From: Spirosoma montaniterrae
Lineage (GTDB): Bacteria > Bacteroidota > Bacteroidia > Cytophagales > Spirosomataceae
DNA: 64,000 nucleotides
NCBI RefSeq assembly: GCF_001988955.1
Contig: NZ_CP014263.1
Coordinates: forward strand, 3,752,001-3,816,000
Direction: 5' to 3'
The notes under the pieces are model-generated. The model saw only the letters and a list, made by a program, of their open reading frames with translations. It ran no database searches and was not told the origin of the DNA. Both the position numbers and the translations under genes were made by a program. Shown here piece after piece: positions 34,722 through 44,209 of this stretch. How positions within the stretch are numbered: the first letter of the stretch is position 1; every line of letters begins with the position of its first letter.

Positions 34722-36254
34722 TCAAAGAGCTTTGTTCGTATCGGGACGGGCACCAGCCTGGAAACGCAGTTGCTGGGTGCCGGTTTCTATCATCAGCTTC
34801 GGTCGGGCTTTTTGCAGCCGCTGAATGCCTTCCGGCGTCGTCTGGGTTTGCCACAGATAGAGTACGCTCAGGTTTGGGCAGCGGAGCAGTTGGTCCAGCC
34901 CGGCATCGGTAATGGCGGTGCCGTAGAGGTTCAATTGCTCCAGGTTGGGTAGTGCTGGCAACACCTGCAACCCGGCATCGGTAATACGGGTGTTTTCCAC
35001 GTTGAGCCGGGTGAGGTGTTTCAGCACCCGTAACTGGTTCAGGTCGGCGTCGCTCACGGGTTGGCCCGACAACCGCAGGTGGATCACCTGCTCGCCTACG
35101 CCCGCCAGTTCGGTCAGTAGTTGCGGAGTAAATGCCTTCACGTTGACGAAGTTGACCGACAGGTAGTTGGCTCCTGCTGCCAGCTTCGATACCCGAACCT
35201 GTTGCCCAGTCAGCTTTGTTAAAACCGCCTGATCAGGTTCATCGACTGGCCGGGCGAGCAACGCCGACTCCCGGCCCACGGCCTGAAGCTTTGTCTGGGC
35301 TGCTGTTGTGGTTAACTGGATAGAATCGGGCAGGGCGTCAGGCGCGGCATCGGCAAGCGCGGCAGCCGGAGCCGACATGGCGGGCTGAATAACCTCCGTT
35401 TGCTCCGTAAATATGGCTCCCTGCTGAATCCATTGCTGAATTACGGCTATCTGCTGCGGGCCAGGTTGCCGCTTACCTGTGGGCGGCATGTGTCTTTCGT
35501 CGTCTTCGGGTAGCAGCAGATACGTAAAGAGCTTACTTTGAGCAGGACGACCAGCGACCAGGACACGGCCATTTTTACCCCCCTGCCGGATGTATTCTTC
35601 GGAGTCGAGCCGAAGACCGCCCTTTTTCTTACGGGCCGAATGACAGCTATAACAGTTGGTTTTCAGAATGGGTACGATCTGGTCGCGGTACGGAAACGTC
35701 CGCCGAATCAAGGGTTTAACCGCAGTATGGCCCGAGTCGGCGAGGTTGGTACTGACAACGGTTTTAGCGGGAAGCACCGATTGAGGAGCCGGATCAGTTT
35801 CAGCCATCCGCGTTTTCTGCGGAAACAGATAGTCTTCGCCGTGGGTCAGGTTGCCCCCGTAATGCCCGGCTGTACTGAGCAATCCCACCGTAGCGAGTGC
35901 CGGTAGCCATCGGTGCTGCTTCATCAGGTAGGTTACTGCCGCCATACCTGCCGTCAGCAACCCCAGCCACTGATGTTTCTGAACCAGATCAGTCTCATAA
36001 TCACCCGATTGAGCCAATAGCCAGCCAGTAGCACAGGCCAGTACCGCCGATACCGCCCCAGCACCCCACGCCACAGAAACAGCCGCCGTTGTGTCTATTT
36101 TTTTCAGATATCCATAGGCCATTAACCCGGCGGCAAATAGCAGAATGCCAATGGGAAGATGCACCAGCAACGGATGAAAGCGGCCCAGCAGGTCGGGAAT
36201 GACCATTGACGTGAAGATTATGAATACTATGATTCTTAGAAAAAGTTTACTCAA
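34722..36254 (-). CDS. Membrane protein with PSCyt1 haem domain and leucine-rich repeats
   Basis: A 510-residue protein if it starts at 36254; a later ATG at 36206 (MVIPDLLGRFHPLLVHLPIG) fits the family start better and would give 494 residues. The first 140 residues hold about four membrane helices (DUF2231-like). A PSCyt1 segment follows, with NCYSCHSARKKKGGLRLD as haem motif and HMPPTGKRQPG as a possible Met ligand. The C-terminus from about residue 360 has 'LTRLNVENTRITDAGLQVL'-type leucine-rich repeats. It heads the three-gene set. LRR after cytochrome suggests a protein-binding electron carrier (inference). Confidence 0.85.
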   Translation of the reverse strand: MSKLFLRIIVFIIFTSMVIPDLLGRFHPLLVHLPIGILLFAAGLMAYGYLKKIDTTAAVSVAWGAGAVSAVLACATGWLLAQSGDYETDLVQKHQWLGLLTAGMAAVTYLMKQHRWLPALATVGLLSTAGHYGGNLTHGEDYLFPQKTRMAETDPAPQSVLPAKTVVSTNLADSGHTAVKPLIRRTFPYRDQIVPILKTNCYSCHSARKKKGGLRLDSEEYIRQGGKNGRVLVAGRPAQSKLFTYLLLPEDDERHMPPTGKRQPGPQQIAVIQQWIQQGAIFTEQTEVIQPAMSAPAAALADAAPDALPDSIQLTTTAAQTKLQAVGRESALLARPVDEPDQAVLTKLTGQQVRVSKLAAGANYLSVNFVNVKAFTPQLLTELAGVGEQVIHLRLSGQPVSDADLNQLRVLKHLTRLNVENTRITDAGLQVLPALPNLEQLNLYGTAITDAGLDQLLRCPNLSVLYLWQTQTTPEGIQRLQKARPKLMIETGTQQLRFQAGARPDTNKAL

Positions 36255-36297
36255 AAGTAGTCAGCTACCCAGTAGGCTGAAATGAATGAAGGTGATT

Positions 36298-36305
36298 TAT
36301 TTTTG
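36298..36305 (+). promoter_or_regulatory. Candidate -7 box TATTTTTG for the AraC gene
   Basis: Matches TAnnTTTG and lies 51 bases before the ATG at 36357, a reasonable leader length. No clear -33 TTTG is present at the usual spacing. Confidence 0.4.
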
Positions 36306-36356
36306 TACAAATCCGACATTTGCCTGATAAATAGTTCGTAGTGATCAGGAAAAGCG

Positions 36357-37235
36357 ATGAAAGCCGTAAATAAATTTCTCAAACTCAACCTCCATCTGCT
36401 GCACTGCGGCTACATTCAGTTAGGGGCTGAGTGGCGATTCGAGGGCGTTATTAGCCCGTTTTGTCGAATCTATCTCATTACGGAAGGAGAAGCCTGGGTG
36501 TATCACCATCAGCGCACATTCAGGCTGCGTCCCGGATTTCTTTATCTGATTCCGAGTTTCACGGTCAGTAGTTATCAGTGTGATGCCACCATGACGCAGT
36601 ACTACCTGTCGCTTACGGAGGAGACCGACAGCGGCTTCTCCATGTTCGACATGCAACAGATGGATTATGAAGTTCCTGCCTTACCGATAGATGCGTTGCT
36701 GTTCAGCCGATTGCTGGAACTCAACCCCAACCGTAGTCTTCAGAATATCGACCCGAAGGTATACGACAACAAACCTGATCTGCTCAGCTTCAACCAACCG
36801 GCTCATACTCAGTCGATGGTGCAGCATCTGGAAACGCAGGGCATTTTGCTGCAACTGTTTTCCCGGTTTATGCAATCATCCGACGCGGCCATCCGCGAGC
36901 ACGAACAGGCACGTATTCAATTGGGCGGTGTGCTGAATTACATCCATACGCACCTGTCGGAGAAACTAACGGTCGCGCAATTGGCCGCTCTCCAGCAGGT
37001 TCACCCCGACCATTTTTCCCGCCAATTCTGCCACTTGCTCGGCATCCGGCCCATTGACTATATCAATAACAAACGGCTCGAGCGGGCACAGCTTCTGATT
37101 GCCACCTCTTCGCTCCCGCTACAAACGATAGCCGAGCAGGTCGGCATCCCGGACATCTATTACTTCTCTCGGCTTTTCAAACGCCGTTTCGGGATACCAC
37201 CGGGGCGTTACCGAAAAATGGGCGTTCAGACGTAA
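36357..37235 (+). CDS. AraC-family transcriptional regulator
   Basis: A 292-residue regulator. The N-terminal half is a cupin-like sensor (ISPFCRIYLITEGEAWVYHH), the C-terminal part the AraC DNA-binding domain ('LTVAQLAALQQVHPDHFSRQF' region, and GIPDIYYFSRLFKRRFGIPP). It is divergent from the cytochrome set (102-base gap from 36254) and convergent with the esterase gene at 37262. It could control either cluster. Sequence similarity to the 21672 regulator is confined to the general fold. Confidence 0.9.
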   Translation: MKAVNKFLKLNLHLLHCGYIQLGAEWRFEGVISPFCRIYLITEGEAWVYHHQRTFRLRPGFLYLIPSFTVSSYQCDATMTQYYLSLTEETDSGFSMFDMQQMDYEVPALPIDALLFSRLLELNPNRSLQNIDPKVYDNKPDLLSFNQPAHTQSMVQHLETQGILLQLFSRFMQSSDAAIREHEQARIQLGGVLNYIHTHLSEKLTVAQLAALQQVHPDHFSRQFCHLLGIRPIDYINNKRLERAQLLIATSSLPLQTIAEQVGIPDIYYFSRLFKRRFGIPPGRYRKMGVQT

Positions 37236-37261
37236 CGGATGCGTTAGTCCTTCCGCTGTTT

Positions 37262-39805
37262 TTAATCCGACTTCCCCGCCTGACCATTCACAACGTAATG
37301 GCCGGGAACCAGCTTCCAGTTGTTGTCGAAGAAGCCCGCCATCCGAACGCCCTGGCTACCGGAGCGAACCATGTCTAAGCCGAAGATCATAAAATCGGGG
37401 AAGCCGCTGGCCCCGGCAAAGTACTGATTAGCCGAAGCTGCCCGCATCCCTTTCAGGCCCGTACCGCCAATGACCGCTACTGAAGCCGTTTGTGAATTTT
37501 TAATCGGCCAGACGAAGTAAGCTGCAAGGTCATCGCCCTGCCACTGCTGACTGCCCGCCCGAATCTGGTTGCGCTCGATCTGAATGGGGCAGTCGGCTAA
37601 GAGAATTTTCCAGGCCGCGTTGGTGGTCTTGTTGCCGAACAGGATAACGCCCCGGTCAGCGTAATTGGCGAGCGAAAAATCGGTATCGGCCACGATGTCA
37701 ACGGCCCCGTTGCCCCGGTAGAGCCAGGTTTCGGCGTCGAAACGGGCTTTTTGCCAGTTCCAGTCGTTTTCTTCTTTAGTGCCGCGTGTGCCATACACAA
37801 ACACCATTCGACTGTTGAACGCGTCTTTGAACGTACCGTTCCGGTGCGGTCCTTTTTGGGTGCGGTCGGGGCGGGTCGTGACGGCCCAGCGGTCTCCGTC
37901 TCTTCGCAGAAAGAGCGTATCGTGGGCACTGCTGGTCGTGTGCGTAATGGGCGACTGCCCATCCAGCGTAACAGTAACGGGGGTTTTCGCGCCAAATTGA
38001 TCTAACGCCAGTTTCAGCGACGCTACGTTGGTCGTAGTGCCGGTAATGCCCTGTTTGGTGCGATTGAGCTGGATACGACTATACACCAATGGCCGTTCCT
38101 GCTGCTCGATACCTGCCCACCGGTACGACGAGGAGATACCGGGGTTGGCCGTTGTGAAGTCAATGGTGCTGACGGTCGAATCGGCGGGGATTTCGTGCCA
38201 GCGGAAAAACTCGAACAGGGGTTTCCAGTCCACGCTCTGATCGCCGAACCAGTGGCTACCGCCGGGGTATTCGTAGTAGCTCAGGTCGGGCTGCGACTGG
38301 CCGAGGATTTTCCGCATCTGTCGGGCGTAGGTAACGGGTACGGTTCGGTCGGCATCGCCGTGGAACACGTACACGCCCAGCGGTTTGTAGTTGCTCGTCA
38401 ATTTCAGTACGTCGCTCTGGTTTCCGGCACGTAGCAGCATCTGTTCGAGCGGATTACTGCTGCTGTCGGGAATAACGCCATCCGCCGAACCGTATTCTTT
38501 CAGCGTTGGATACCCCGCGCAGGGCGCAATGGCTGCCCATTTGTCGGGATACGTAGCGCCGAGAAACCAGGTGCCGTGTCCGCCCATCGAGTGGCCGGTC
38601 AGGTAGATGCGCTGCGGGTCGGGTTTGAACTCCGCGTTGGCTAACGCCAGCACTTCGAGGGCATCTAATCGTCCCCAGTCTTCCCAGTTGAAACCACGCG
38701 GACGGCGATTGGTAGCGGCCACCAGATTTCCCCAGTCTTTGGGTTTGTAAGCACGCGCCTGTCCACTGGCCTCGACACCCGCCCCGTGCACCGACAAAAA
38801 CAGAGCCGACGGCGACGTATTGGCCGACGATTGGGGCGTAACGGCATAGTACTGCAAACTCCCGTCGATGCGGCTCACGAACGTCCGGCTGTAGGAGGCC
38901 ACAGGCGCAACGGCCTCAACCGTAACACTCGCTTTGTCGAGCGATTTGCCTTTCTGAAGCAGTGTCAGTTCGCAGGTTTGTGGTCCTTTTGCATTCACCC
39001 CACTACCTTCGAAGCCGAACGCTACTTTTCGACTCGACAGAGCCGGTACGGTCGGTAGGGTGGTTGTTTGTTCCCGGCCCGCCAGTCGGCTTGTGAGTTG
39101 CAGACCTGTCAAGGGTGCTTCCGATGTATTAATCACCACGATTGCCCCCTGAAGCGATGCGTTCGATTCGCCCAGCCGGATGCTGGGTAGCGTCGGGTCG
39201 TCGGTGCGGAGCAGAGCAGGCTTGTCTATAAACTGTAAGCTGGCGTTGACCATGACCCCGCGTGCGTAGAAGTCGTTCCGCCCTTTGCGAAGTTTGATTG
39301 GAATGTGCAGGTAGCCCATGCTGTAGGCATCGCCCATGTGCAGTTCGCCATTTACGTACACGTTACTGTTTCCCCGGATGTTCAGCAGGGCTGTTTGTGC
39401 GCGGGGCGCATCGTAGGTCAGATACGTATAGCCACCAGCCCCACCCAGCCCACCACGCATACTACCGGCGGTGACGCCCGGACCGGCGGGTGCCCCGGCG
39501 TTACCCCGAAGCGTGCCGCGTAGTCGGAGCCGACCGAGGCTATCGGCGGTTACGGTTGTCCATTTGATCTCCTGGCCCTGCTCGTTGGTTCCGAACACGG
39601 CACCTTCGGTAGGCGGGTTGAGCGTACCGGTGTAGAGCTTATACGCCAGCGGGTCAGTATAAATGGCTTCGCGCCCGTAGCGGCTCCCCGTCAGCGCAAC
39701 CAATCCCTTCGTAAACTGGTACGTATTGGCCGGCGGGGCGGTCTGTGCCAGCGTCTGACCAGCCAATGCCGGCAATAGATAAAGTAAAAATAGTCGGTTG
39801 AGCAT
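37262..39805 (-). CDS. Exported alpha/beta-hydrolase, prolyl-oligopeptidase or esterase type
   Basis: An 847-residue exported protein (signal MLNRLFLLYLLPALAGQTLAQ). The N-terminal 300 residues are beta-rich domains; the centre is an alpha/beta-hydrolase with nucleophile motif YLTGHSMGGHGTWFLGATYP, acid in YVFHGDADRTVPV and His in YPGGSHWFGDQS. The C-terminal part ('IVADTDFSLANYADRGVILFG' region) is of the kind seen in S9-like proteins that keep a ThuA-like tail. In this locus a carbohydrate esterase role is as likely as a peptidase one. It follows the fucosidase gene by 12 bases. Confidence 0.8.
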   Translation of the reverse strand: MLNRLFLLYLLPALAGQTLAQTAPPANTYQFTKGLVALTGSRYGREAIYTDPLAYKLYTGTLNPPTEGAVFGTNEQGQEIKWTTVTADSLGRLRLRGTLRGNAGAPAGPGVTAGSMRGGLGGAGGYTYLTYDAPRAQTALLNIRGNSNVYVNGELHMGDAYSMGYLHIPIKLRKGRNDFYARGVMVNASLQFIDKPALLRTDDPTLPSIRLGESNASLQGAIVVINTSEAPLTGLQLTSRLAGREQTTTLPTVPALSSRKVAFGFEGSGVNAKGPQTCELTLLQKGKSLDKASVTVEAVAPVASYSRTFVSRIDGSLQYYAVTPQSSANTSPSALFLSVHGAGVEASGQARAYKPKDWGNLVAATNRRPRGFNWEDWGRLDALEVLALANAEFKPDPQRIYLTGHSMGGHGTWFLGATYPDKWAAIAPCAGYPTLKEYGSADGVIPDSSSNPLEQMLLRAGNQSDVLKLTSNYKPLGVYVFHGDADRTVPVTYARQMRKILGQSQPDLSYYEYPGGSHWFGDQSVDWKPLFEFFRWHEIPADSTVSTIDFTTANPGISSSYRWAGIEQQERPLVYSRIQLNRTKQGITGTTTNVASLKLALDQFGAKTPVTVTLDGQSPITHTTSSAHDTLFLRRDGDRWAVTTRPDRTQKGPHRNGTFKDAFNSRMVFVYGTRGTKEENDWNWQKARFDAETWLYRGNGAVDIVADTDFSLANYADRGVILFGNKTTNAAWKILLADCPIQIERNQIRAGSQQWQGDDLAAYFVWPIKNSQTASVAVIGGTGLKGMRAASANQYFAGASGFPDFMIFGLDMVRSGSQGVRMAGFFDNNWKLVPGHYVVNGQAGKSD

Positions 39806-39817
39806 CAGGCTGAAACG

Positions 39818-41266
39818 TTATTGTATTTTGAATACCCAGGCGGGTTGGTTGGTCAATAGCTGACGCACCGGTTCGGGCAGCGAAACCACGAGTCCCTCCG
39901 GTGTTGAGCGGGTTTTGAGCGATTTACTGTAGCCTAACAAGGTGACTTTTGTTTTGGAAGAAACGCCCGCTAACGTAACGGTAGCGGGTGGAGTTTCACC
40001 GTCGGTGGGCAAATACGTCTGGTACGTAGCGTTTCCGTTGCCGGTAAACGCCCACTGCTTTTGCCGGTAAGGTGCTACGGGTTTCGTACCATAAATCGAC
40101 TCGCCGTTTACGCGCAGCCACGCGCCAATCTCCTTCAGTCGTCCGTAGGCTTCTTCGTGCCATTCGCCATCGGGTCCGGGCGCGATGTTGAGCAGCAGGT
40201 TGCCGTTCTTCGCCACGATGTCCACGAGCGTCTGCACCAATTTCCGGCTGGATTTGAAATTCTCTTTAGGAATGTACGACCATGAATCGCCCATCGTCAT
40301 GCACGACTCCCACGGAATAGGCAGGTACGTATCGGGAATCGACTGTTCGGGCGTTACGTAGTTCTCAAACTCACCCGTTACGGTCCGGTCAACGACCAGC
40401 AGGCCCGGCTGATGACTGCGACCCATGCGGGCGATGCGGGCCATGTCGATGTCCTGATCGTAGGGAATGGTACGTTGCCAGCTAATGGTCGAGTCGATGG
40501 TGCTGGCCGGACGTACCCATCCGCCGTCAAGCCATAGGATGTCGATTTTGCCGTAGCCGGTCATCAACTCCTGAATCTGGTTGTAGGTAAAGTCTTTGAA
40601 TTGCTGCCAGCGTTCGGGGTATTTTTTGGGCGCGTACGATACGTTCCGGTCTTTGGGCGGAAAGTAAGGGTCCCAGTAGTACGGTACATGCCAGTCGGGT
40701 TTCGAGAAGTAAGCCCCGACCATGAAATCCTGAGAGCGGAAGGCCCCGAAAATCTCCTTCGCTACGTTGCTGCGCGGGTTGGTCGAAAACGGTGTTTTGG
40801 GATCGGTGATTTTGTAGCCGGTCTGCTTCGTGTCGAACATGCAGAAGCCGTCGTGGTGCTTGGTCGTAAACACGACGTATTTCATGCCTGCGTCTTTGGC
40901 GGCAACGGCCCAGCGTTCGGGGTTGAATTTGGTAGGATTGAATGTCGTTTGCAGGTTTTCGTACGCCCGCTTGTAGTCGTACCAATTGGCGGCATGAGGC
41001 CCGCGCCGAACACACCAGCCCTCGTCTTCGGGGCAGAGCGACCACGACTCCACAACGCCCCAGGTGCTATAGGTGCCCCAGTGCATGAGCAGCCCGAATT
41101 TGATGTCCTGCCACTGTGCCAGTTTCTGCCGCACCAGACTGTCTTTAGGCACTACGTAGTGCGCATGGTTTTGTTCGGCATGTTGCTGGGCCAGCAAGGA
41201 ACACGGGTTGAGCGCAAAAAAAACCAGTGAGCTACTAATCAGGCGTTTGATGCAGGGCATATTCAT
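39818..41266 (-). CDS. GH29 alpha-L-fucosidase
   Basis: A 482-residue exported exo-glycosidase releasing alpha-linked L-fucose by retention. The start at 41266 (MNMPCIKRLISSSLVFFALN, cleavage near LLAQ) is favoured; 41269 is one codon earlier and possible. GH29 marks are FGLLMHWGTYSTWGV near the N-terminus, 'YVVFTTKHHDGFCMFDT' and DILWLDGGWV, whose Asp is the nucleophile. NGNLLLNIAPGPDGEW is the usual closing block. The C-terminal domain is a small beta-sandwich. Together with the GH18 gene it suggests a fucosylated N-acetylglucosamine-containing substrate. Confidence 0.93.
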   Translation of the reverse strand: MNMPCIKRLISSSLVFFALNPCSLLAQQHAEQNHAHYVVPKDSLVRQKLAQWQDIKFGLLMHWGTYSTWGVVESWSLCPEDEGWCVRRGPHAANWYDYKRAYENLQTTFNPTKFNPERWAVAAKDAGMKYVVFTTKHHDGFCMFDTKQTGYKITDPKTPFSTNPRSNVAKEIFGAFRSQDFMVGAYFSKPDWHVPYYWDPYFPPKDRNVSYAPKKYPERWQQFKDFTYNQIQELMTGYGKIDILWLDGGWVRPASTIDSTISWQRTIPYDQDIDMARIARMGRSHQPGLLVVDRTVTGEFENYVTPEQSIPDTYLPIPWESCMTMGDSWSYIPKENFKSSRKLVQTLVDIVAKNGNLLLNIAPGPDGEWHEEAYGRLKEIGAWLRVNGESIYGTKPVAPYRQKQWAFTGNGNATYQTYLPTDGETPPATVTLAGVSSKTKVTLLGYSKSLKTRSTPEGLVVSLPEPVRQLLTNQPAWVFKIQ

Positions 41267-41308
41267 CATTATAGCAACTTGAAGATGTTGTGGCTTATGG
41301 CTGGCATG

Positions 41309-41486
41309 GTGGAGACGCGAAGGGTTGATGGCTGACGTGAGGGAGACGCAAAGGATTGATGGGCTGGCGCAAAAGAGACGCAAAGGGTTGCGTCTCTACA
41401 ATTGACCATCCGACGTAGAGACGCAACCCTTTGCGTCTCCTCCCGCGTCAGCCATCAACCCTTTGCGTCTCTTTTGCGCCAGCCAC
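41309..41486. repeat. Family C cluster, at least five GAGACGC arms
   Basis: A central perfect 25-bp inverted repeat (41375-41399 with 41415-41439) is nested in a larger one (from about 41362 GGCTGGCGCAAAAGAGACGC with its complement ending about 41484). Two further GGAGACGC(A/G)AAGG...TTGATGG copies lie at 41311 and 41342. GCGTCAGCC is at 41445. It fills the 240-base gap between the GH18 and GH29 genes and would separate their transcripts. Confidence 0.88.
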
Positions 41487-41506
41487 ACGTCAAATTCTAT
41501 TTCATA

Positions 41507-42709
41507 TTATTTGTTCAGTTCCTTAACCAGATGATTCAGCAGCGCGTCCTGTTTCAGGTCGTAGATGTATTCCCAGAACATGACCCCGGCCAGCCCCTTC
41601 TGCTTCACGTAGGCCACCTTCGGGTCGAACGACTGCGTATCGGCGTAGGAGATGAACATTCGGCTGGTCGGATTCCAGAGGTAGGGAGCTTTGGCGTCGG
41701 CATCCCAGTAGCGAACAAAACCGTTCTTGTTAATGTACTTAGCCACCAATTCATCGTGGCTGATGAAATAGTGCTTGCCGGTAGCAGGCTGATACAGGCC
41801 GTTATCCTGCGGGCGCACGTCGGCCCAGCCGCGCCCGTAGAACGGAAGGCCCAGCACGATTTTTTCCACCGGTACACCCGCCCGAATGTGTCCCTCCACC
41901 GCCGACATCGAGCTGTTGCGCGACTGATCACCTTTTTTCGACTGGTCGAGCGGACTGTGGTGGCCCGTTACTTTATCGTTGCCGTGGTACAGGTCATACG
42001 TCATGATATTGACGTAATCCAAATACCGCTGGGCTTCGCCGAGGTTCGTGTGGCTCACGAAAGCCGTGTCGCCCCCGGTGGCGGCTGTCAGCAGGTAATG
42101 ATTTACTCCGGTGCGACTATCGCGTTGGCCCTGCTCGTCGAGCCGGTCGCGGATGGCTTTCAGAAACAGGGTGAAGTTCGCTTTGTCTTCGGGACGGTAA
42201 ATATTCCCGGCTCCAATCTGCGCGGGGTATTCCCAGTCGATGTCAACGCCATCGAGCTTGTGTTTTGTCAGAAAAGCAACCGCACTGTTGGCGAAGCGTT
42301 GCCGCGAAGCATCTGTCAGGGCAGCATCGGAGAAGTACTTGCAACCACCCCACCCGCCTACCGAAATCAGGATTTTCAGGTCTTTATTGATCGCCCGCAA
42401 CGAGGTCAGGGCCGCTAAGTTTGCGGAGTCTCTGGCAGTAATCGGGGCCAGTTCAGCGTTGGGCGCGGGTACGGCAAAGGCGTAGTTGATGTGCGTCAGT
42501 TTACGGGCGTCGATCTGCGCTTTCGTCCAGCCATTACCACTTACATAGCCAATCAGCACATAGCGTTTGGGTGGCTGAATTGCGTAAGATGCCGAACCAG
42601 ATAGCGCGGAAGGGCTATCGAGTGAAATTGCCGTATAAAGTGCGGTTATGAGGGCGAAAAACATTCCAATAGTTAAGTTTGTTAGCCAGAAGACCAAAGA
42701 TAGTATCAT
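41507..42709 (-). CDS. GH18 chitinase or endo-beta-N-acetylglucosaminidase
   Basis: A 400-residue exported TIM-barrel enzyme. The catalytic GH18 motif DGVDIDWEYP is complete, with proton donor Glu160; ILISVGGWGGC is the second signature strand, and 'KIVLGLPFYGRGWADV' follows the chitinase pattern. The N-terminus is hydrophobic; a second start at 42664 (MFFALITALY) would make a tighter signal peptide. It hydrolyses beta-1,4 GlcNAc linkages using the substrate acetamido group. It is divergent from the ROK regulator and on the same strand as the fucosidase. Confidence 0.92.
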   Translation of the reverse strand: MILSLVFWLTNLTIGMFFALITALYTAISLDSPSALSGSASYAIQPPKRYVLIGYVSGNGWTKAQIDARKLTHINYAFAVPAPNAELAPITARDSANLAALTSLRAINKDLKILISVGGWGGCKYFSDAALTDASRQRFANSAVAFLTKHKLDGVDIDWEYPAQIGAGNIYRPEDKANFTLFLKAIRDRLDEQGQRDSRTGVNHYLLTAATGGDTAFVSHTNLGEAQRYLDYVNIMTYDLYHGNDKVTGHHSPLDQSKKGDQSRNSSMSAVEGHIRAGVPVEKIVLGLPFYGRGWADVRPQDNGLYQPATGKHYFISHDELVAKYINKNGFVRYWDADAKAPYLWNPTSRMFISYADTQSFDPKVAYVKQKGLAGVMFWEYIYDLKQDALLNHLVKELNK

Positions 42710-42788
42710 TTTAAATTTTTTAATAAACTCTTATCAAATTATGAAGAAATATTAATTAGTCAAGTAGCTAACGATTGCGTTGAATAGC

Positions 42789-42796
42789 TAACTTTG
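42789..42796 (+). promoter_or_regulatory. Candidate -7 box TAACTTTG for the ROK gene
   Basis: Matches TAnnTTTG and ends 29 bases before the ATG at 42826, giving a leader of about 24 bases. The upstream -33 element is not obvious, as expected if a regulator assists. Confidence 0.45.
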
Positions 42797-42825
42797 GTGT
42801 TAAACAACTTTTTGATTGGCCCCGT

Positions 42826-44058
42826 ATGCTTGCACCCACCGCTCAGGATGACACCATCGATACCAAATGGTCTGTTGTTGCCTACAAGAAAAATCAGAAA
42901 GTCAGAAAGGCACTGCTGCATCTCTATCAGGAAGGCCCCTGTACGCTGGCAAAACTGGCGGAAGTGCTTCATACCAGTATCCCTTCGGCTACCAATATCA
43001 TCGATCAGTTGGTAGCTGAGGGCTGGGTCAATACCTTCGGGACGGTTTCGGGCAACAATGGCCGACGACCGGTGTTATTTAGCCTGAATCCGGTTGGGCA
43101 TTACGTGCTGGTAGTAGATGGCAACACCCACGGCACCCGACTGTCGGTTGTCAATCTGGCACGGGAAGTCATTGTAGAACGTAGCGATGATACCGTTCTC
43201 GAAGACAGCCCCGACTTCTCGAATTTTCTGGTTTCGTTCGTGACCGATACGCTCGCTCAATCGGGGATTGCTAAATCCGATATTATCGGAATTGGCCTGT
43301 CGCTGCCTGGCCTGATCGACTCGCGGAACGGACTCAACCTGAGCTACCCAAACCTCGGTGAAGCTGGTCAATCGCTCACGGCGTGGCTGGAGCGGCAGTG
43401 GGAACTACCCGTTTTTATGCTTAACGATACCAAAGCCACCGTGCTGGGCGAGCACCGATTTGGTAGCGGGCAGGGCAAACAACACGTACTGGCGATCAAC
43501 ATCGACTGGGGCGTCGGTTTGGGCATCATCAGCAACGGCGAGGTATTTCAGGGTGCGTCGGGCTTTGCGGGTGAACTGGGGCACATTCAGGCAGACCCGG
43601 ATGGTGAACTGTGCTACTGCGGCAAAATTGGTTGTTTAGATACCCTTACCTCGGCTTCGTCGCTGGTCAGGCGGGTACAGCAGGGTGTTATGGCCGGTAA
43701 GGCCACCAAACTGGCGATGTACAGTCACGATCCGGGACAGATTACTATCAACCACGTAGTAGAGGCAGCGAGTCAGGGAGATGCCTTCACCATTGATCTG
43801 CTGCACGAGACGGGCTATCGGTTGGGCAAAGGGCTGGCAATTGCCATTACGCTGTTCAACCCGGAAATTATTATTGTCGATGGCGTATTGGCCGAAGCGT
43901 CGCTGTTTATCACGAATTCAATTCAGCAGGCCATCAACAAGTACTGCCTAAGCGGTTTCCGCAACGACCTGACCCTCGAAGTAACCAAGCTCGACGGGGC
44001 CGCCAAGTGGCTCGGTACGCACGCCTACGTAATCGAAAACCTGTTTGCGAATACGTAG
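42826..44058 (+). CDS. ROK-family transcriptional regulator or sugar kinase-like repressor
   Basis: A 410-residue protein of NagC/XylR layout. Residues about 20-85 form a winged helix (TLAKLAEVLHTSIPSATNII), and the rest is a ROK fold with GIGLSLPGLID, 'VLAINIDWGVGLGIISNG', ASGFAGELGHI and the zinc cluster CYCGKIGCLDTL. ROK regulators bind GlcNAc-derived or other sugar ligands. Lying divergent from the GH18 gene, it probably controls the GH18-GH29-esterase genes, and perhaps the SusD/SusC pair on its other side. The Cys zinc site is intact. Confidence 0.9.
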   Translation: MLAPTAQDDTIDTKWSVVAYKKNQKVRKALLHLYQEGPCTLAKLAEVLHTSIPSATNIIDQLVAEGWVNTFGTVSGNNGRRPVLFSLNPVGHYVLVVDGNTHGTRLSVVNLAREVIVERSDDTVLEDSPDFSNFLVSFVTDTLAQSGIAKSDIIGIGLSLPGLIDSRNGLNLSYPNLGEAGQSLTAWLERQWELPVFMLNDTKATVLGEHRFGSGQGKQHVLAINIDWGVGLGIISNGEVFQGASGFAGELGHIQADPDGELCYCGKIGCLDTLTSASSLVRRVQQGVMAGKATKLAMYSHDPGQITINHVVEAASQGDAFTIDLLHETGYRLGKGLAIAITLFNPEIIIVDGVLAEASLFITNSIQQAINKYCLSGFRNDLTLEVTKLDGAAKWLGTHAYVIENLFANT

Positions 44059-44061
44059 CGA

Positions 44062-44199
44062 TACCCCACCCCCAACCCCTCCCCATTAGGGAGGGGCGAG
44101 TAACAAGGTTATGAGTTGTTCTTGCCAAGCTGATTGGCTGAATAAATTGCATCGTCTCGCATTTGCCCCTCCCTAATGGGGAGGGGTTGGGGTGGGGTA
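44062..44199. repeat. Family A palindrome with a 67-base loop
   Basis: Arms 44062-44097 and 44165-44199 pair over 35 bases with one bulged C. The arms match those of the other family A elements, but the loop is different. It lies between the convergent ROK and SusD genes, 4 and 11 bases from their stops, where a bidirectional terminator is expected; no T run is present. Confidence 0.9.
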
Positions 44200-44209
44200 G
44201 ATACGTCCC

